Below, piece after piece: positions 34,801 through 44,026 of a stretch of 56,309 nucleotides of DNA. Every line of letters begins with the position of its first letter. The stretch's first letter is position 1. The DNA lies in assembly GCA_903908555.1 (NCBI GenBank), contig CAIVSG010000122.1, forward strand, positions 1-56,309, read 5' to 3'. The translations under genes and the position numbers were made by a program. The stretch is from an uncultured Chlorobiaceae bacterium. Lineage in GTDB: Bacteria > Bacteroidota > Chlorobiia > Chlorobiales > Chlorobiaceae. Under the pieces are notes generated by a model. That model did no database searches and was not told where the DNA came from. It saw only the letters and a program-made list of their open reading frames with translations.

Positions 34801-37800
34801 CAAGATCCGGATATTTTTCTATGTGCACTGCCAGTGATTCGGCCAGGGCTAGGAGCGATGGTATGCTTCGAGCCGAAAGAGGCAGGCACCACACACTCTG
34901 CCGGGGTGATAGAGAGCTCCTCTTCCTTGGTGCTTCCTCAAGGATGGCATGGGCATTTGTCCCTCCCATCCCGAATGAGCTTACACCGGCTCGCCTCAGT
35001 CCGTTCACCGGCCAGGGAGTGAGCTTGTTGGCAACACGAAAAGGGGTTTTATCGAAGTCAATTTTTTTGCTCGGATGATCGCAATGCAATGTTGGAGGTA
35101 TGATACCGTATTCCACCACAAGCGATGCCTTAATTAATCCCGCCACCCCGGCGGCAGTGTCGAGGTGGCCGATATTGCTCTTTATCGAACCGATCAGGCA
35201 CCCACCCGCCTTGGGTTTGTCAGGCGAATAAGCTTCACTGAGGGCCTCTATCTCAATAGGGTCTCCAATCGGAGTACCTGTGCCGTGTGCTTCAACGTAC
35301 CGGATATCACGAGAGCTGATTCCAGCCCTTTCCAGAGCTGTCCTTATAACGTCCCGCTGGCGGTTAACTCCGGGAGCTGTAAATCCTACCTTGTCTGCAC
35401 CATCATTATTGATTGCGCTTCCCTTGATAACTGCATGAATGGTGTCGTTATCAGCAAGGGCATCTTCCAGTCGCTTCAGGACAACTATTCCAGCGCCGCT
35501 TCCGCCGACTATTCCCGCCGCATCCTCCGAGAAAGCACGGCAGTGCCCGTCGGGTGAAGAGATGCCTGCTGCCTGATAAACGTAACCATGTATTCCCGGT
35601 TGCAACGTAACACCGCCGGCAAGCGCCATGTCGCACTCTCCGCTCAAAAGAGAAGCAGAGGCCATGTGTATGGCAACAAGAGATGTCGAGCATGCCGTGT
35701 TGATGTTTACACTCGGACCGCGCAAATTCAGTTTGTAGGAAACCCGGGTAGTAATAAAATCTTTATCGTTGGCGAGACTGACGGCATAGCTGTCGGCGCC
35801 GTAGCCATGGGTGAGCCTGGAAGAAAGGTTGTTTATCAGATAGAGGGTCATACCCATACCACCAAAAACGCCAATTTCTCCAGCGAAGCGGCCGGGATCG
35901 TAACCGGCATTTTCAAGCGCGTGCCACGATTCTTCCAGAAAGACTCGCTGCTGGGGATCAAGGATTTCGGCTTCCTTTGGTGTATAGCCAAAAAACTCAG
36001 CATCAAAAAGTTTTGTCCCTTCCATGTAACCGTGAGCGGGAACATAGTCCCGTTTTTCGCGGATATTCATCGGTATACCTTCCGCCGCAAGCTCCTCCTG
36101 AGAGAAGAATCGTATGCTCTCCCTCCCGGCGACCAGATTATCCCAGAGCTCCTCGACGTTTGCAGCTCCAGGAAAACGCCCGGCCATACCGACGATTGCG
36201 ACATCATTCCCCCGGGGGCGTTTGACACGCCTGAAGGTCTCGGGGATTTCGCCTCGCACTCTTTTTGCCATGCGGGCCACAGTCGGGTGTGCAAATAAAT
36301 CTACAAGCGGCACATTGACACCAAGTTCTATCTGTAATCTGGTGTGCACCTTCAGCAGCAGAATGGAATGCCCACCGATATCAAAAAAGTTTTCATTAAG
36401 ACCAACATCAGACTTTCCAAGAACCTCTGCCCATATCGCTGCGATATTTTCTTCCAGTGCATCAGCAACTGATAATAAGGCACCCTCGCTCTGACGAATC
36501 ATTTCAGGTTCAGGCAGCGCTGAAATATCAATCTTGTTATTGCCTTTCCTCGGAAATTCAGGGACAAAAACAATCGAAGCCGGCATCATATACTCAGGCA
36601 GCCATTGCGCAAGCCACTCCATTAATGTTCCTTGCGAAGGAGCATCATCGCCCGAAGGTACACAATAGGCTATAATCCGGTTGCCCAATCGATGATCATC
36701 TATCAACATAACGAGAGCCTCGAGGATGCCTGCATGGCGGACAAGAAGAGCTTCGATTTCGCCGGGTTCAATACGAAAGCCTCGAATTTTTACCTGCCGG
36801 TCAAGACGTCCAAGAAACTCTACGCGGTTATCAGGCCCGATGCGCACCCTGTCACCAGTCCGGTAAAGACGAATGCCTCCCCCTCTTCCATTTTCCAGCC
36901 ACCGGCCACCTTTTGCTGTTCGGCACCAATTGCGGAACGACAATGCCGTTCGTGCCTCATCAGCCACATAACCCTTTGCCAGACATAACCCACCGATGCA
37001 CAGTTCACCGGAAATACCAAGGCCAGCCTCCCTACCCTCATCATCAAGCACACGAAGGATCCGACCCGGCATAGGCAAGCCGATAGGAACAACACCGGAG
37101 GTTGTATCTAGGCTGGACTTTTTTGTAATAACATTGAATGTAGAGGTCACAACAGCCTCCGTAGGGCCATAGGCATTAATCAGCGTTACTTCACCCAGTG
37201 GGCCTGCAAGCCACTCTTTTGCCAATGAAACCGGCATGGCTTCCCCTCCGCAAATGACCAGGCGAAGGCTGGAAGGAACATAATCAGGGCGGCTTTTCCA
37301 GAAAAAAAGCAGTTCGCGCAGATATTGGGCAGGGATGTCCACACAGGTTACCCGAAAGGTTGAAATCCGGCTGCACCAGTCGTCAAGAGTCCAGAGCTGT
37401 GCATCACGGATGAGAGCTCTGCCGCCGGCAAGAAGTATGGAAAAGAGCTGTTCCCACGATGCATCGAAATATGATGCTGCAAAGACAAGAGAACAGTCCT
37501 TCGACGTTAGCCCATAGGCGAGAACAGCACTGCGGCAGTGTGTTTCAAATGCGCCATGACTCACAGAGACCCCTTTGGGTACTCCTGTGGTTCCGGAGGT
37601 GTAGATTATGTATGCCGTCTCTGCCGGATTAGTTTTTGAGGCTCCCGTCACCAATTCAGCTTGAGGTGCTGTATGACTGTTTACTGATCGGCATGTTGGA
37701 TGATTCCACCCGGAAGCATGAGAAAAACCATCGTCATGCCAGAGAACGAGAGCTCGGGAATTGTTGATGATATAATGCAGCCGCTCTTTAGGGATATCGA

Positions 37801-40800
37801 TATCAAGCGGAGCTACAATAATCCCCTCCAAGAAAGAGGCAAGGGCTGTAACCGTCCATTCCAGTCCAGGCCTGCATGCCAGTGCCAGAACATCTCCCTG
37901 TTTCAGCCCGAGACAGACAAGCTGGCCACGACGATGCGCGACAAGACGCAGCAATTGAGCATAACTAGTTTCAACGCCGCCAGAGATAATTGCCGTGCTT
38001 TCTGGACTTTTTCCGGAGTGTTCAAAGATCCAGTCAGTAATAACATGCCCTGCATTTTCAAGAAGTTCTCCCTGAAAAACCTTTTCCAATTGCTCCTGCA
38101 TCGATGCAGGCATAAGGTTAAGTTCCCCGAGATGCCCTTCAGGATTCTCTACAAGTTCATGCAGGATCATTGTAAAATGATCCTGCATGCTTATGATGCT
38201 TTTTCTCTCCCAGGCATCTGATGAATATTCGATTGTGCTTATACCTCCACCCGGCTCCATTAGGATGTCCATTGTCAGCTCAAACATTGCTCCGCTGCGT
38301 GATAAATACAGCGGTTCCACGGATAGTTCCTTACTGGCCGGCTCAGCAGAATTATCGCTTACCATATACGAAAGAGAGGCCTGGACAAGGGGCGGTCTTG
38401 ACGGAGTGCGTTGAAAGCAGAGTGCTTGAACAAGGTGGTCAAATGATACTTCGCGACTCAGAAGCATTTCACGCACAGAATTTCCGGTGCGTTTCATCAC
38501 CTCCTTCATAGTCGGATTCCCGCTGAAATCAAGCCTGACTATACAGGTATTGACAAAAAAACCAACCGTACGTTCAAAGCGTGAAGATGAACGAAGTGAG
38601 GTGGGAATTCCTACCAGAATATCTTCCTGACCGGTATGCAGGTGGAGCATGCTCCCGAAGGCTGTCAAATAAAGCATAAAAGGACTTAACCCTGCACCTT
38701 TGGCAATTGCCGAAACACGATTGTGCAACTCCAGATCATCATATTTATTGACAAGAAGCCCCCCCCTGTATGAGAACGTTTCGGGAAGCTGCTTATCAAA
38801 CAGGAAGTCAATATGCGTCGGAGCACCCGATAATCCTTTGATACGAGACTCAAGCTTCTGGCGGTATCCACTACTTTGCAGAAAAGCGGTCTCATATTTC
38901 ACATATTCATCATAAGACTCAGTTGGCGCTGGAAGTTTTGGGGTACCATCTTCCAGAAACGCATAGTAGAAATCGAAAAGTTCGGAACGAAGAACATCGA
39001 GTGACACGCCGTCAGCGTTGAGGTGATGCATGTCGATCAGAAGTGCATGCTCCTGGGGGGCAACGGTATAGATGCATACTCGAAATAGCGGACCTTCATC
39101 AATCTGGAACGCAGCGGCATGATTTTCCAGATAGTGCGTCTGCCATTCTACGCCTGCTTTCGCTGCACTGAAGTCATGCTCGTAAATAACCAGCGCATCT
39201 TGGGATAGAAGAGCTCTTTGCGGTTCTCCTCCGATAGTTGGAAATATGGTTCGAAGGCCATCGTGACGCATCCAAAGAGCCTCTATAGCCTTTTTTAGCA
39301 AGATCACGTCGAGGCTGCCTCGGAGTATCATGTGCAGGGGAACAATGTAGGCTGTGCTTTCAGGCTCCAGGTTCCTGACAAGCCAAAGACGTTCCTGAAG
39401 AGTTGAGAGAGCTATGGTACTTAAGCCCCTAGAGGCACCGGGCTTCTTCCTGACGACTTCGTTGACGAGCTCGATAAGGTTTTCCTGCTGAGCCCTAAAC
39501 CCTTTTTTCTGCTCTCTTCTTCCGGGCAGATTACGTTCTGAAGGTCGGGTGTCGGAAGTTGACGATTTTTGCAAGCTTCCACTCTGGCTGATACCAGCAG
39601 CCAGGCCTGCTACGGTAGGATTCTCAAAAAAATCAGCCATTTCCAGTCGGACACCAAGATCTTCCTGAATACGCGACATCATCCGTATTACGTTCAAGCT
39701 ATGTCCGCCAAGGACAAAAAAATCGTCATCCAGACCAATAGCCGTAAGGCCAAGAATTTCTTCCCATATTTTCAGTAAAGACTTTTCCTGCTCAGTATAC
39801 ATTATGACCTCTTCCTGGTCCTGCACGAGATCCTCAGCATCGCAAGGATCAGGTAATTCCTCGTACTCAACCTTCCCTGCGATGTTCAGCGGGAGCATCT
39901 CCATGCGGATCCAACTGTTCGGAATCATGTAGTGCGGAAGCTTTAAGGAGAGAAATCGTCGGAGCTCACGCGGTTCAAATTCCAGGCGTGGAACGACATA
40001 GGCCACAAGCGTATCGTTGCTTGCCCGCTTTTGGACAACGGCGGTCTCAACCGAAGGGTGCATTTTAAGCACAGCTTCCACCTCGCATATTTCAACACGG
40101 TAACCACGAATCTTTACCTGCGTATCGTACCTGCCGTGAAATTCGATGTTGCCATCCGACAAGAGACGCCCAAGATCACCGGTCCGATAGAGACGTTCGC
40201 CCTCGCTCAACGGGTTCATGACGAAACGTTCAGCAGTCAACTCCGGGTGACCCAGATAGCCACGAGCAAGCCCGACACCGGCAATATAGATTTCTCCAAT
40301 GGCTCCGATCGGCATTGGACGGCGATCTTCATCAAGAATCAGAACGCGCATGTTCCCAATGGCCTTGCCGATTGAGAGACGATCGGCGGAAAACTCCGTT
40401 CCGGCTTCCAGTCTGAGATAGGTTGAGATTATCGATGTTTCTGTAGTACCATAAGCATTAACAAAGGTGCGGCTTCGAACGTGGTATGCCGCATCGGCTG
40501 GATTGGCTGCGTCTCCCGAAGTTCCCAACAAACGTAACGGAGTCATATCCACCTTCCCCAAAGTGCTCAGGTAGGAGGGTGGCAATAAACCAACGGTGAC
40601 ATTCTCAGTGCGGAGAAGATCGAGAAAGCGGCTTGAATCAAGAATAATCTCCTTTTTTGCAATGACTAACACTGCTCCCGAAGCAAAAGCAAGGAAATAC
40701 TCCTTTATAGAAGCATCGAACATTGGACTTGCAAAGCCAAGGATACGGTCAGTTGCACTCACTTCCCATGCTCCGATGAGTTCAGTGATCGTATTGACAA

Positions 40801-42658
40801 CACCTCCATGTTCAATCAGGACGCCTTTCGGGTTTCCTGTTGTCCCTGAGGTATAGATGATGTAGGCAAGTTGACTTAACGTCAACGGATTGAGCTCTGC
40901 CTCGGATTCGGAGCCGCTTGATGCATCTGCTATCGGTACGGAGCGTACACCAGAGAATATTTCATCCCTGTACCGCTCGCCGACAAGCATCAGCCGGCAC
41001 CCGCTATCATGAAGTATAAATTCCAGTCGTTCACGAGGTATATCCGGATCAAGCGGGAGATAAGCACAACCAGCCTTGAAGATCCCGATCATTGCCATAA
41101 TTGATAACGGGTCTCTGTCTGAGAGAACAGCAACAGGCTGTTCAGCGACCGTCAAGCAATCAGCGGACAGAAAAAAGGCAATACTACGGGAGGCTCTATC
41201 CAGTTCACCGTATGTTATGCGTTCCGCACCGCATATTATGGCTGGCGAACCTGGAGCTTCGAGTACACGCTCACCGAAAATATCAATAAGGGTTAAGCTT
41301 GAAGTTTCTGAAGGCCTGATGATGGCTGGTGCATCAGCAGGCGCAGAGAGCTTGATGTCACGAACAAGGGGATTGGCATCAAGTGCCACATCGTTAAACA
41401 TACGGTCAAAAGCCCATGCCATCTGGCTGGCTTCAACTGCTGAAATCAGATGCGGATTATAATTAAAATAAATGTTGACCGCTTCTGCTTCGTTAAGGTC
41501 ATCGACATCGATCGACAGCGTTTCATCACGCACTCCGAGGTCAAGGGTGATGGTACGCATCGGTGAACCTCCAAAAAAGAGATCAAAGTCAAGTTTTCTG
41601 TAGATAAATGATACATCGAAAATTCCATGTGAGAAACCATCAACAGAACGGCAGCGATGCAGAATTTCCCCATAAGGAAACCGCTGGTGGCGGTAACAGA
41701 TTCTGGTTTCAGACTTGATTTTAGCGGCAAGATCGAAGAGTGTTTCATTTTTGTCAATTCGAATTCTCAGAGGCATCATGCCCATGAAGAGCCCGACAGT
41801 TCGACGGAATACATGGTTGCTCCGATTCAGGATGGGAGTGCCAATCACTATGTCTTCGTTACCAGTAAACCGGTGCAGATAGGCAAAGAAACATGCCAGC
41901 AAAAACTGGGCAGGAGTAACCCTCATTATCTTGCAATGACCTACCAAAGAGTTGTAAACCTCACGCTTGACGCTTAGGGTGCAGCGCTCTGTATGGAGAA
42001 TATCACCATTCAACCCGTTTTTACGCGCTGAAAACGGCAGCGGCTGAGGCAAGGTCTGAAACTTTTCGCTCCAGAAGATATCGTCTTTACGGAACTGGGA
42101 TGAAGCTGCATAAAGAGAGTCCTCTTCAAGAAAATCAATATAGGGCTGTTGCTCAAACTCCGGCAGGCAGTTGTTTTCATACAATTCATTATAAGCGGCA
42201 ACAACGGTTTCATTGAATATTGTAAGCCCATGGCCGTCATTAGCAATGTGATGGAATTTTTGATACCAGCAATAGAGCTCCGCGCCCAGCTGGAACAGGA
42301 TATCACCGTGCAAAGTCCCCTCATCGAGAGGTATAGGTCGTGAAAAATCCCCTAAAACCCAGCCTATCGCAGACTGAATTGGATCAGGATGGCTTGAAAA
42401 GTCAAACTCTTCGAAGGGATAACACGATATCTCGGGTGCCAAAAACTCCTGCCTGGCTCCTTCTCCATCAATATGAACCCGCATCCGTCTGACGTCGTGG
42501 ACTCGATGAGCAAATTCAAGACTTTTTTGGAACAGCAGAGTATCAAACGGGCCGGTGATAATACTTATGGTGCCCATATTGAATTTTGCCGTATCGCCAT
42601 ATTTGAGCGCATCGAGAAACATTGCCTGCTGCGGCAGAGATAAAGGATATAGTTTCAT
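31862..42658 (-). CDS. NRPS/PKS hybrid with AT-less PKS module (C-A-T-C-A-T-KS-KR-DH-T)
   Basis: 3598 residues. Domains (approximate residues): C1 1-440 (HHIANDG near 137), A1 455-930 (YTSGTTGNPKGV near 605), T1 near 980 (GGHSL), C2 1080-1510 (HHLNADG near 1213), A2 1550-2050 (YTSGTTGVPKGV near 1690), T2 near 2092 (GGHSI), KS 2155-2575 (NTACSTS, VEAHGTGT, GHLDTAAG), linker 2580-2745 with no AT, KR 2750-3160 (GGVYLITGGLGGIA; SSLTA...AAYTAAN), DH 3175-3420 (HLVNDVAMLP; LHPALFD), T3 near 3535 (GADSL). The linker runs straight from the KS-AT adaptor to the post-AT motif RIPLPTYVFD, so malonyl must come from another AT. The N-terminal C domain has no upstream module and may take a fatty-acyl starter. 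A2's pocket, about DAEDIGAVTK by hand, resembles codes for basic residues. The acidic C-terminus (ERWEEGEL) suits docking to the next protein. Confidence 0.94.
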   Translation of the reverse strand: MKLYPLSLPQQAMFLDALKYGDTAKFNMGTISIITGPFDTLLFQKSLEFAHRVHDVRRMRVHIDGEGARQEFLAPEISCYPFEEFDFSSHPDPIQSAIGWVLGDFSRPIPLDEGTLHGDILFQLGAELYCWYQKFHHIANDGHGLTIFNETVVAAYNELYENNCLPEFEQQPYIDFLEEDSLYAASSQFRKDDIFWSEKFQTLPQPLPFSARKNGLNGDILHTERCTLSVKREVYNSLVGHCKIMRVTPAQFLLACFFAYLHRFTGNEDIVIGTPILNRSNHVFRRTVGLFMGMMPLRIRIDKNETLFDLAAKIKSETRICYRHQRFPYGEILHRCRSVDGFSHGIFDVSFIYRKLDFDLFFGGSPMRTITLDLGVRDETLSIDVDDLNEAEAVNIYFNYNPHLISAVEASQMAWAFDRMFNDVALDANPLVRDIKLSAPADAPAIIRPSETSSLTLIDIFGERVLEAPGSPAIICGAERITYGELDRASRSIAFFLSADCLTVAEQPVAVLSDRDPLSIMAMIGIFKAGCAYLPLDPDIPRERLEFILHDSGCRLMLVGERYRDEIFSGVRSVPIADASSGSESEAELNPLTLSQLAYIIYTSGTTGNPKGVLIEHGGVVNTITELIGAWEVSATDRILGFASPMFDASIKEYFLAFASGAVLVIAKKEIILDSSRFLDLLRTENVTVGLLPPSYLSTLGKVDMTPLRLLGTSGDAANPADAAYHVRSRTFVNAYGTTETSIISTYLRLEAGTEFSADRLSIGKAIGNMRVLILDEDRRPMPIGAIGEIYIAGVGLARGYLGHPELTAERFVMNPLSEGERLYRTGDLGRLLSDGNIEFHGRYDTQVKIRGYRVEICEVEAVLKMHPSVETAVVQKRASNDTLVAYVVPRLEFEPRELRRFLSLKLPHYMIPNSWIRMEMLPLNIAGKVEYEELPDPCDAEDLVQDQEEVIMYTEQEKSLLKIWEEILGLTAIGLDDDFFVLGGHSLNVIRMMSRIQEDLGVRLEMADFFENPTVAGLAAGISQSGSLQKSSTSDTRPSERNLPGRREQKKGFRAQQENLIELVNEVVRKKPGASRGLSTIALSTLQERLWLVRNLEPESTAYIVPLHMILRGSLDVILLKKAIEALWMRHDGLRTIFPTIGGEPQRALLSQDALVIYEHDFSAAKAGVEWQTHYLENHAAAFQIDEGPLFRVCIYTVAPQEHALLIDMHHLNADGVSLDVLRSELFDFYYAFLEDGTPKLPAPTESYDEYVKYETAFLQSSGYRQKLESRIKGLSGAPTHIDFLFDKQLPETFSYRGGLLVNKYDDLELHNRVSAIAKGAGLSPFMLYLTAFGSMLHLHTGQEDILVGIPTSLRSSSRFERTVGFFVNTCIVRLDFSGNPTMKEVMKRTGNSVREMLLSREVSFDHLVQALCFQRTPSRPPLVQASLSYMVSDNSAEPASKELSVEPLYLSRSGAMFELTMDILMEPGGGISTIEYSSDAWERKSIISMQDHFTMILHELVENPEGHLGELNLMPASMQEQLEKVFQGELLENAGHVITDWIFEHSGKSPESTAIISGGVETSYAQLLRLVAHRRGQLVCLGLKQGDVLALACRPGLEWTVTALASFLEGIIVAPLDIDIPKERLHYIINNSRALVLWHDDGFSHASGWNHPTCRSVNSHTAPQAELVTGASKTNPAETAYIIYTSGTTGVPKGVSVSHGAFETHCRSAVLAYGLTSKDCSLVFAASYFDASWEQLFSILLAGGRALIRDAQLWTLDDWCSRISTFRVTCVDIPAQYLRELLFFWKSRPDYVPSSLRLVICGGEAMPVSLAKEWLAGPLGEVTLINAYGPTEAVVTSTFNVITKKSSLDTTSGVVPIGLPMPGRILRVLDDEGREAGLGISGELCIGGLCLAKGYVADEARTALSFRNWCRTAKGGRWLENGRGGGIRLYRTGDRVRIGPDNRVEFLGRLDRQVKIRGFRIEPGEIEALLVRHAGILEALVMLIDDHRLGNRIIAYCVPSGDDAPSQGTLMEWLAQWLPEYMMPASIVFVPEFPRKGNNKIDISALPEPEMIRQSEGALLSVADALEENIAAIWAEVLGKSDVGLNENFFDIGGHSILLLKVHTRLQIELGVNVPLVDLFAHPTVARMAKRVRGEIPETFRRVKRPRGNDVAIVGMAGRFPGAANVEELWDNLVAGRESIRFFSQEELAAEGIPMNIREKRDYVPAHGYMEGTKLFDAEFFGYTPKEAEILDPQQRVFLEESWHALENAGYDPGRFAGEIGVFGGMGMTLYLINNLSSRLTHGYGADSYAVSLANDKDFITTRVSYKLNLRGPSVNINTACSTSLVAIHMASASLLSGECDMALAGGVTLQPGIHGYVYQAAGISSPDGHCRAFSEDAAGIVGGSGAGIVVLKRLEDALADNDTIHAVIKGSAINNDGADKVGFTAPGVNRQRDVIRTALERAGISSRDIRYVEAHGTGTPIGDPIEIEALSEAYSPDKPKAGGCLIGSIKSNIGHLDTAAGVAGLIKASLVVEYGIIPPTLHCDHPSKKIDFDKTPFRVANKLTPWPVNGLRRAGVSSFGMGGTNAHAILEEAPRKRSSLSPRQSVWCLPLSARSIPSLLALAESLAVHIEKYPDLDAADIWFTLAEGRRCFQMRTVLIADSRDEVIASLRSLSEVDILRTDRDGRVVSGTGLPQQSIGGEKSALEQAYAFSRAWLAGKPDEASTLLPGGPVHRIPLPTYVFDHKLYWVEAKPEEAGNVSSKHDTAVKLPLDEWFYFQGCERVPLVRLPDFTGSSILLVHHGGPVAMRWLGALRKAGIPFISMRSGEDLEKRISTIARNEELPLICWHFSALDYDSGGPADFARRLDLLLGDIRILAMAKGRKDMNLILFAPQHETGPDAVHDSSFAYLNAACSVIPHEYSTIKTQLLYIERDSSDSSSFHTACALPSLFPSDRTFSLSHGQLWRHTHVKLAPESPLIGSACLKEGGVYLITGGLGGIALTLAGHLARAVKARLVLVSRHNPDLFESDSIRGLEAEGAEVMTAAIDIADAEALSALVNDIVAKWGGIDGVIHAAGVAGGSLIARTNLEEIEHVLRAKVSGTIALFEALRGREPGFVLLCSSLTASLGGLGQAAYTAANSWLDDFARAQSRLRPGIWTSVQWDSWSSVGMAVRSNQRKISSVGELTLLREWVISPDTFWPWGEHLVNDVAMLPGTAFLELFMQALDSPDPTELDNVTLSQPMIYGGEAKRRVQVLRNGKEIILQSNDGAAQYEHARAKLATITELPSLASLEDIEARCTERVGAQQTPTNEKAPSIVIKGESRWKIKCDFRKGRDEALARLELPTQLLNDLIDHPLHPALFDIAISYYIAFVEEGMELMPWRYEKLKVFSALVPCIVSHVRMRLNSDRMIKLDIDLYDESGRILVQVEGYTLLRLGSGDKLQQAGQESAISLNSFAMTPSEGIEVFLRSLASREPVLSISTVEWQYAERPVLLPVQRESPVSGEDQESSRKPRPEQSTPLRVAGTKNEMLMVEVWGEVLGYKGLGIDDDLIELGADSLSALQASARIEELCGCQISMERFFKKSTIAFLAEEILVPEVDEGLSVVTGSERWEEGEL

Positions 42659-42841
42659 AAAACCCTATGGTCTATTGGAAATGGATAGACGTACCGCATG
42701 GAGTCCTTTTGAGCGGACCCGATGGTGCTTTTATGTACTTGAAATAAATAAGTTGGAAAAGGAAGAGTACTTTTCCGGCTATCGCTATTCGGGTGAGTAG
42801 CGAAATTTCGGGGAATTATTATCAGGCTGCTTAACTCCAAA

Positions 42842-42868
42842 ATTATAACCTTTGGATCAGCCTGCCAA
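42842..42868 (-). promoter_or_regulatory. candidate promoter for the NRPS/PKS operon
   Basis: On the minus strand TTGGCA is followed after 15 bases by TATAAT, giving a transcript start near 42835 and a leader of about 175 bases before the ATG at 42658. The spacer is shorter than the usual 17, so this is only a candidate. Confidence 0.25.
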
Positions 42869-42993
42869 AAAAAAATCATACCCGTCACAGATTGATACGA
42901 TTCATGATGAGGGCAACAAAAAACCTCCGAACGGTAATAAGTATATATACAATATTTGGCGTTAATTCAACGCGTTATAGGTGAGACAGAGAA

Positions 42994-43023
42994 ATAATAT
43001 CTGCAGTGCACTGTAGATATTAT
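42994..43023. repeat. 30-base near-perfect inverted repeat
   Basis: The sequence ATAATATCTGCAGTGCACTG plus TAGATATTAT reads the same on both strands except for one symmetric base pair (G/T against A/C). It has no T-run after it, so it is not a standard terminator. A dimeric regulator's operator, or a recombination site at the cluster edge, are the likeliest meanings. Confidence 0.8.
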
Positions 43024-43147
43024 CACTGCTTGATCAAGACAGACTATCCGCTAACGGGAATGTGACTGACTTGAGCAGTTGTATAGGAATTGCAATGAGA
43101 AAGGTCGTGGTGTGGCTTGGTAATCGGCCTTTACTGTGTTTTTTACT

Positions 43148-43798
43148 TTAGCGAGCTGGATATTTTGGTTCCCGGAGGAAAATGTAGCCAGTAAGGGCTA
43201 CAATCGCCGCAGCAATCCCCCAGATAAAGAGGGCAAATTTAGAACCTCCCTCGTACATACTGAAGATACCGAAGAGAAAAAAGATAACCGAGGCCCCTAT
43301 TTTTATCGCCCTCTCCGGCAATCTTGCTCCGAGCATCTTCCCCGCTATGATAGCCAGTCCATCCGAAATCACCATGCCGATAGTTGATCCGATCCAGACC
43401 GGTAGAAAAGGATGAGTTGAAGCAAGAGTGATGGTCGAAAGCATGGTCTTGTCGCCAAGCTCAGCCATGAAGAATGTTGAAAAAACAATCCAGAAGGGAT
43501 TAATGCCCGTTTTGCAGCTCTGCTCATCTTCATCAAGATGATCGCCTCTGAGTGTCCAGAACCCGAATGCTATAAAGGCAATACCGGCAACAAACTTAAT
43601 CCATTCAGTCGGCAGCCTGTCGCCGATGAACCACCCTATGCCGGCGGAAAACACATGAATGGCAAGGGTTGCCCAGAAAATCCCCCACAAGACAACCCAT
43701 GAATTGTAACAGGTTGCAAGCGTCAGGGCTACAAGCTGGGTTTTATCGCCAAGCTCAGCAATAAAAATCATAACGAGCGAAAGCCAGAATGCTTCCAT
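43148..43798 (-). CDS. GDT1/TMEM165 (UPF0016) family cation transporter
   Basis: 216 residues with about six to seven membrane helices. Both family signatures are present: [16 protein letters not shown] near residue 14 and [17 protein letters not shown] near residue 107. These ExGDK(S/T) motifs line the ion path in GDT1/TMEM165 proteins, which export or exchange Mn2+ or Ca2+ (and H+) across membranes. Length is normal for a bacterial two-repeat member. The gene is intact and its 3' end has a diverged direct copy at 1961-2158 on the other side of the biosynthetic cluster. I looked upstream for a manganese (yybP-ykoY) riboswitch and saw none. Confidence 0.88.
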   Translation of the reverse strand: MEAFWLSLVMIFIAELGDKTQLVALTLATCYNSWVVLWGIFWATLAIHVFSAGIGWFIGDRLPTEWIKFVAGIAFIAFGFWTLRGDHLDEDEQSCKTGINPFWIVFSTFFMAELGDKTMLSTITLASTHPFLPVWIGSTIGMVISDGLAIIAGKMLGARLPERAIKIGASVIFFLFGIFSMYEGGSKFALFIWGIAAAIVALTGYIFLREPKYPAR

Positions 43799-44026
43799 GA
43801 AGGGCGAAATTTAAGTTTTCAGTTCAACGCTTCCTGCGTTCCTTAAAAAAACACTTCCAAGTATAGGGCAATACAAAGTGAAGTACAAGCAAAAAAAGGT
43901 GTTCCGCCAATCCCGATTATATTATTACACCATCAATTTATGCCGAAAAGTTTTGAAATGGTGAGATATTATCGTGAAATTAGCGGGTACTATACATCTA
44001 TCTACAATTGATTGACCAATAACACA
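43799..44026. other. intergenic region
   Basis: Divergent spacer between the GDT1-family gene and the acetyltransferase, moderately AT-rich. I see no gene, riboswitch or strong promoter match in it. Confidence 0.4.

Larger units (their letters stand above)
42659..43147. promoter_or_regulatory. upstream region of the NRPS/PKS operon
   Basis: About 490 bases without a supported gene. It contains a candidate promoter (42842-42868, minus), a 10-base palindrome CGAAATTTCG at 42801-42810 and a long dyad at 42994-43023 (both possible regulator sites). It is also the right-hand junction between the cluster and the GDT1-family gene. Confidence 0.5.

Noticed and set aside
24963-42343. Many plus-strand ORFs of 60-236 aa inside the minus-strand megasynthases (for example 35588-36298)
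   Set aside because: They lie opposite long frames with complete catalytic motifs, have no domains or ribosome sites, and are shadows of the megasynthase coding frames.
43800-43960. Possible yybP-ykoY manganese riboswitch before the GDT1-family gene
   Set aside because: The conserved core sequences and paired helices of that riboswitch are not present.
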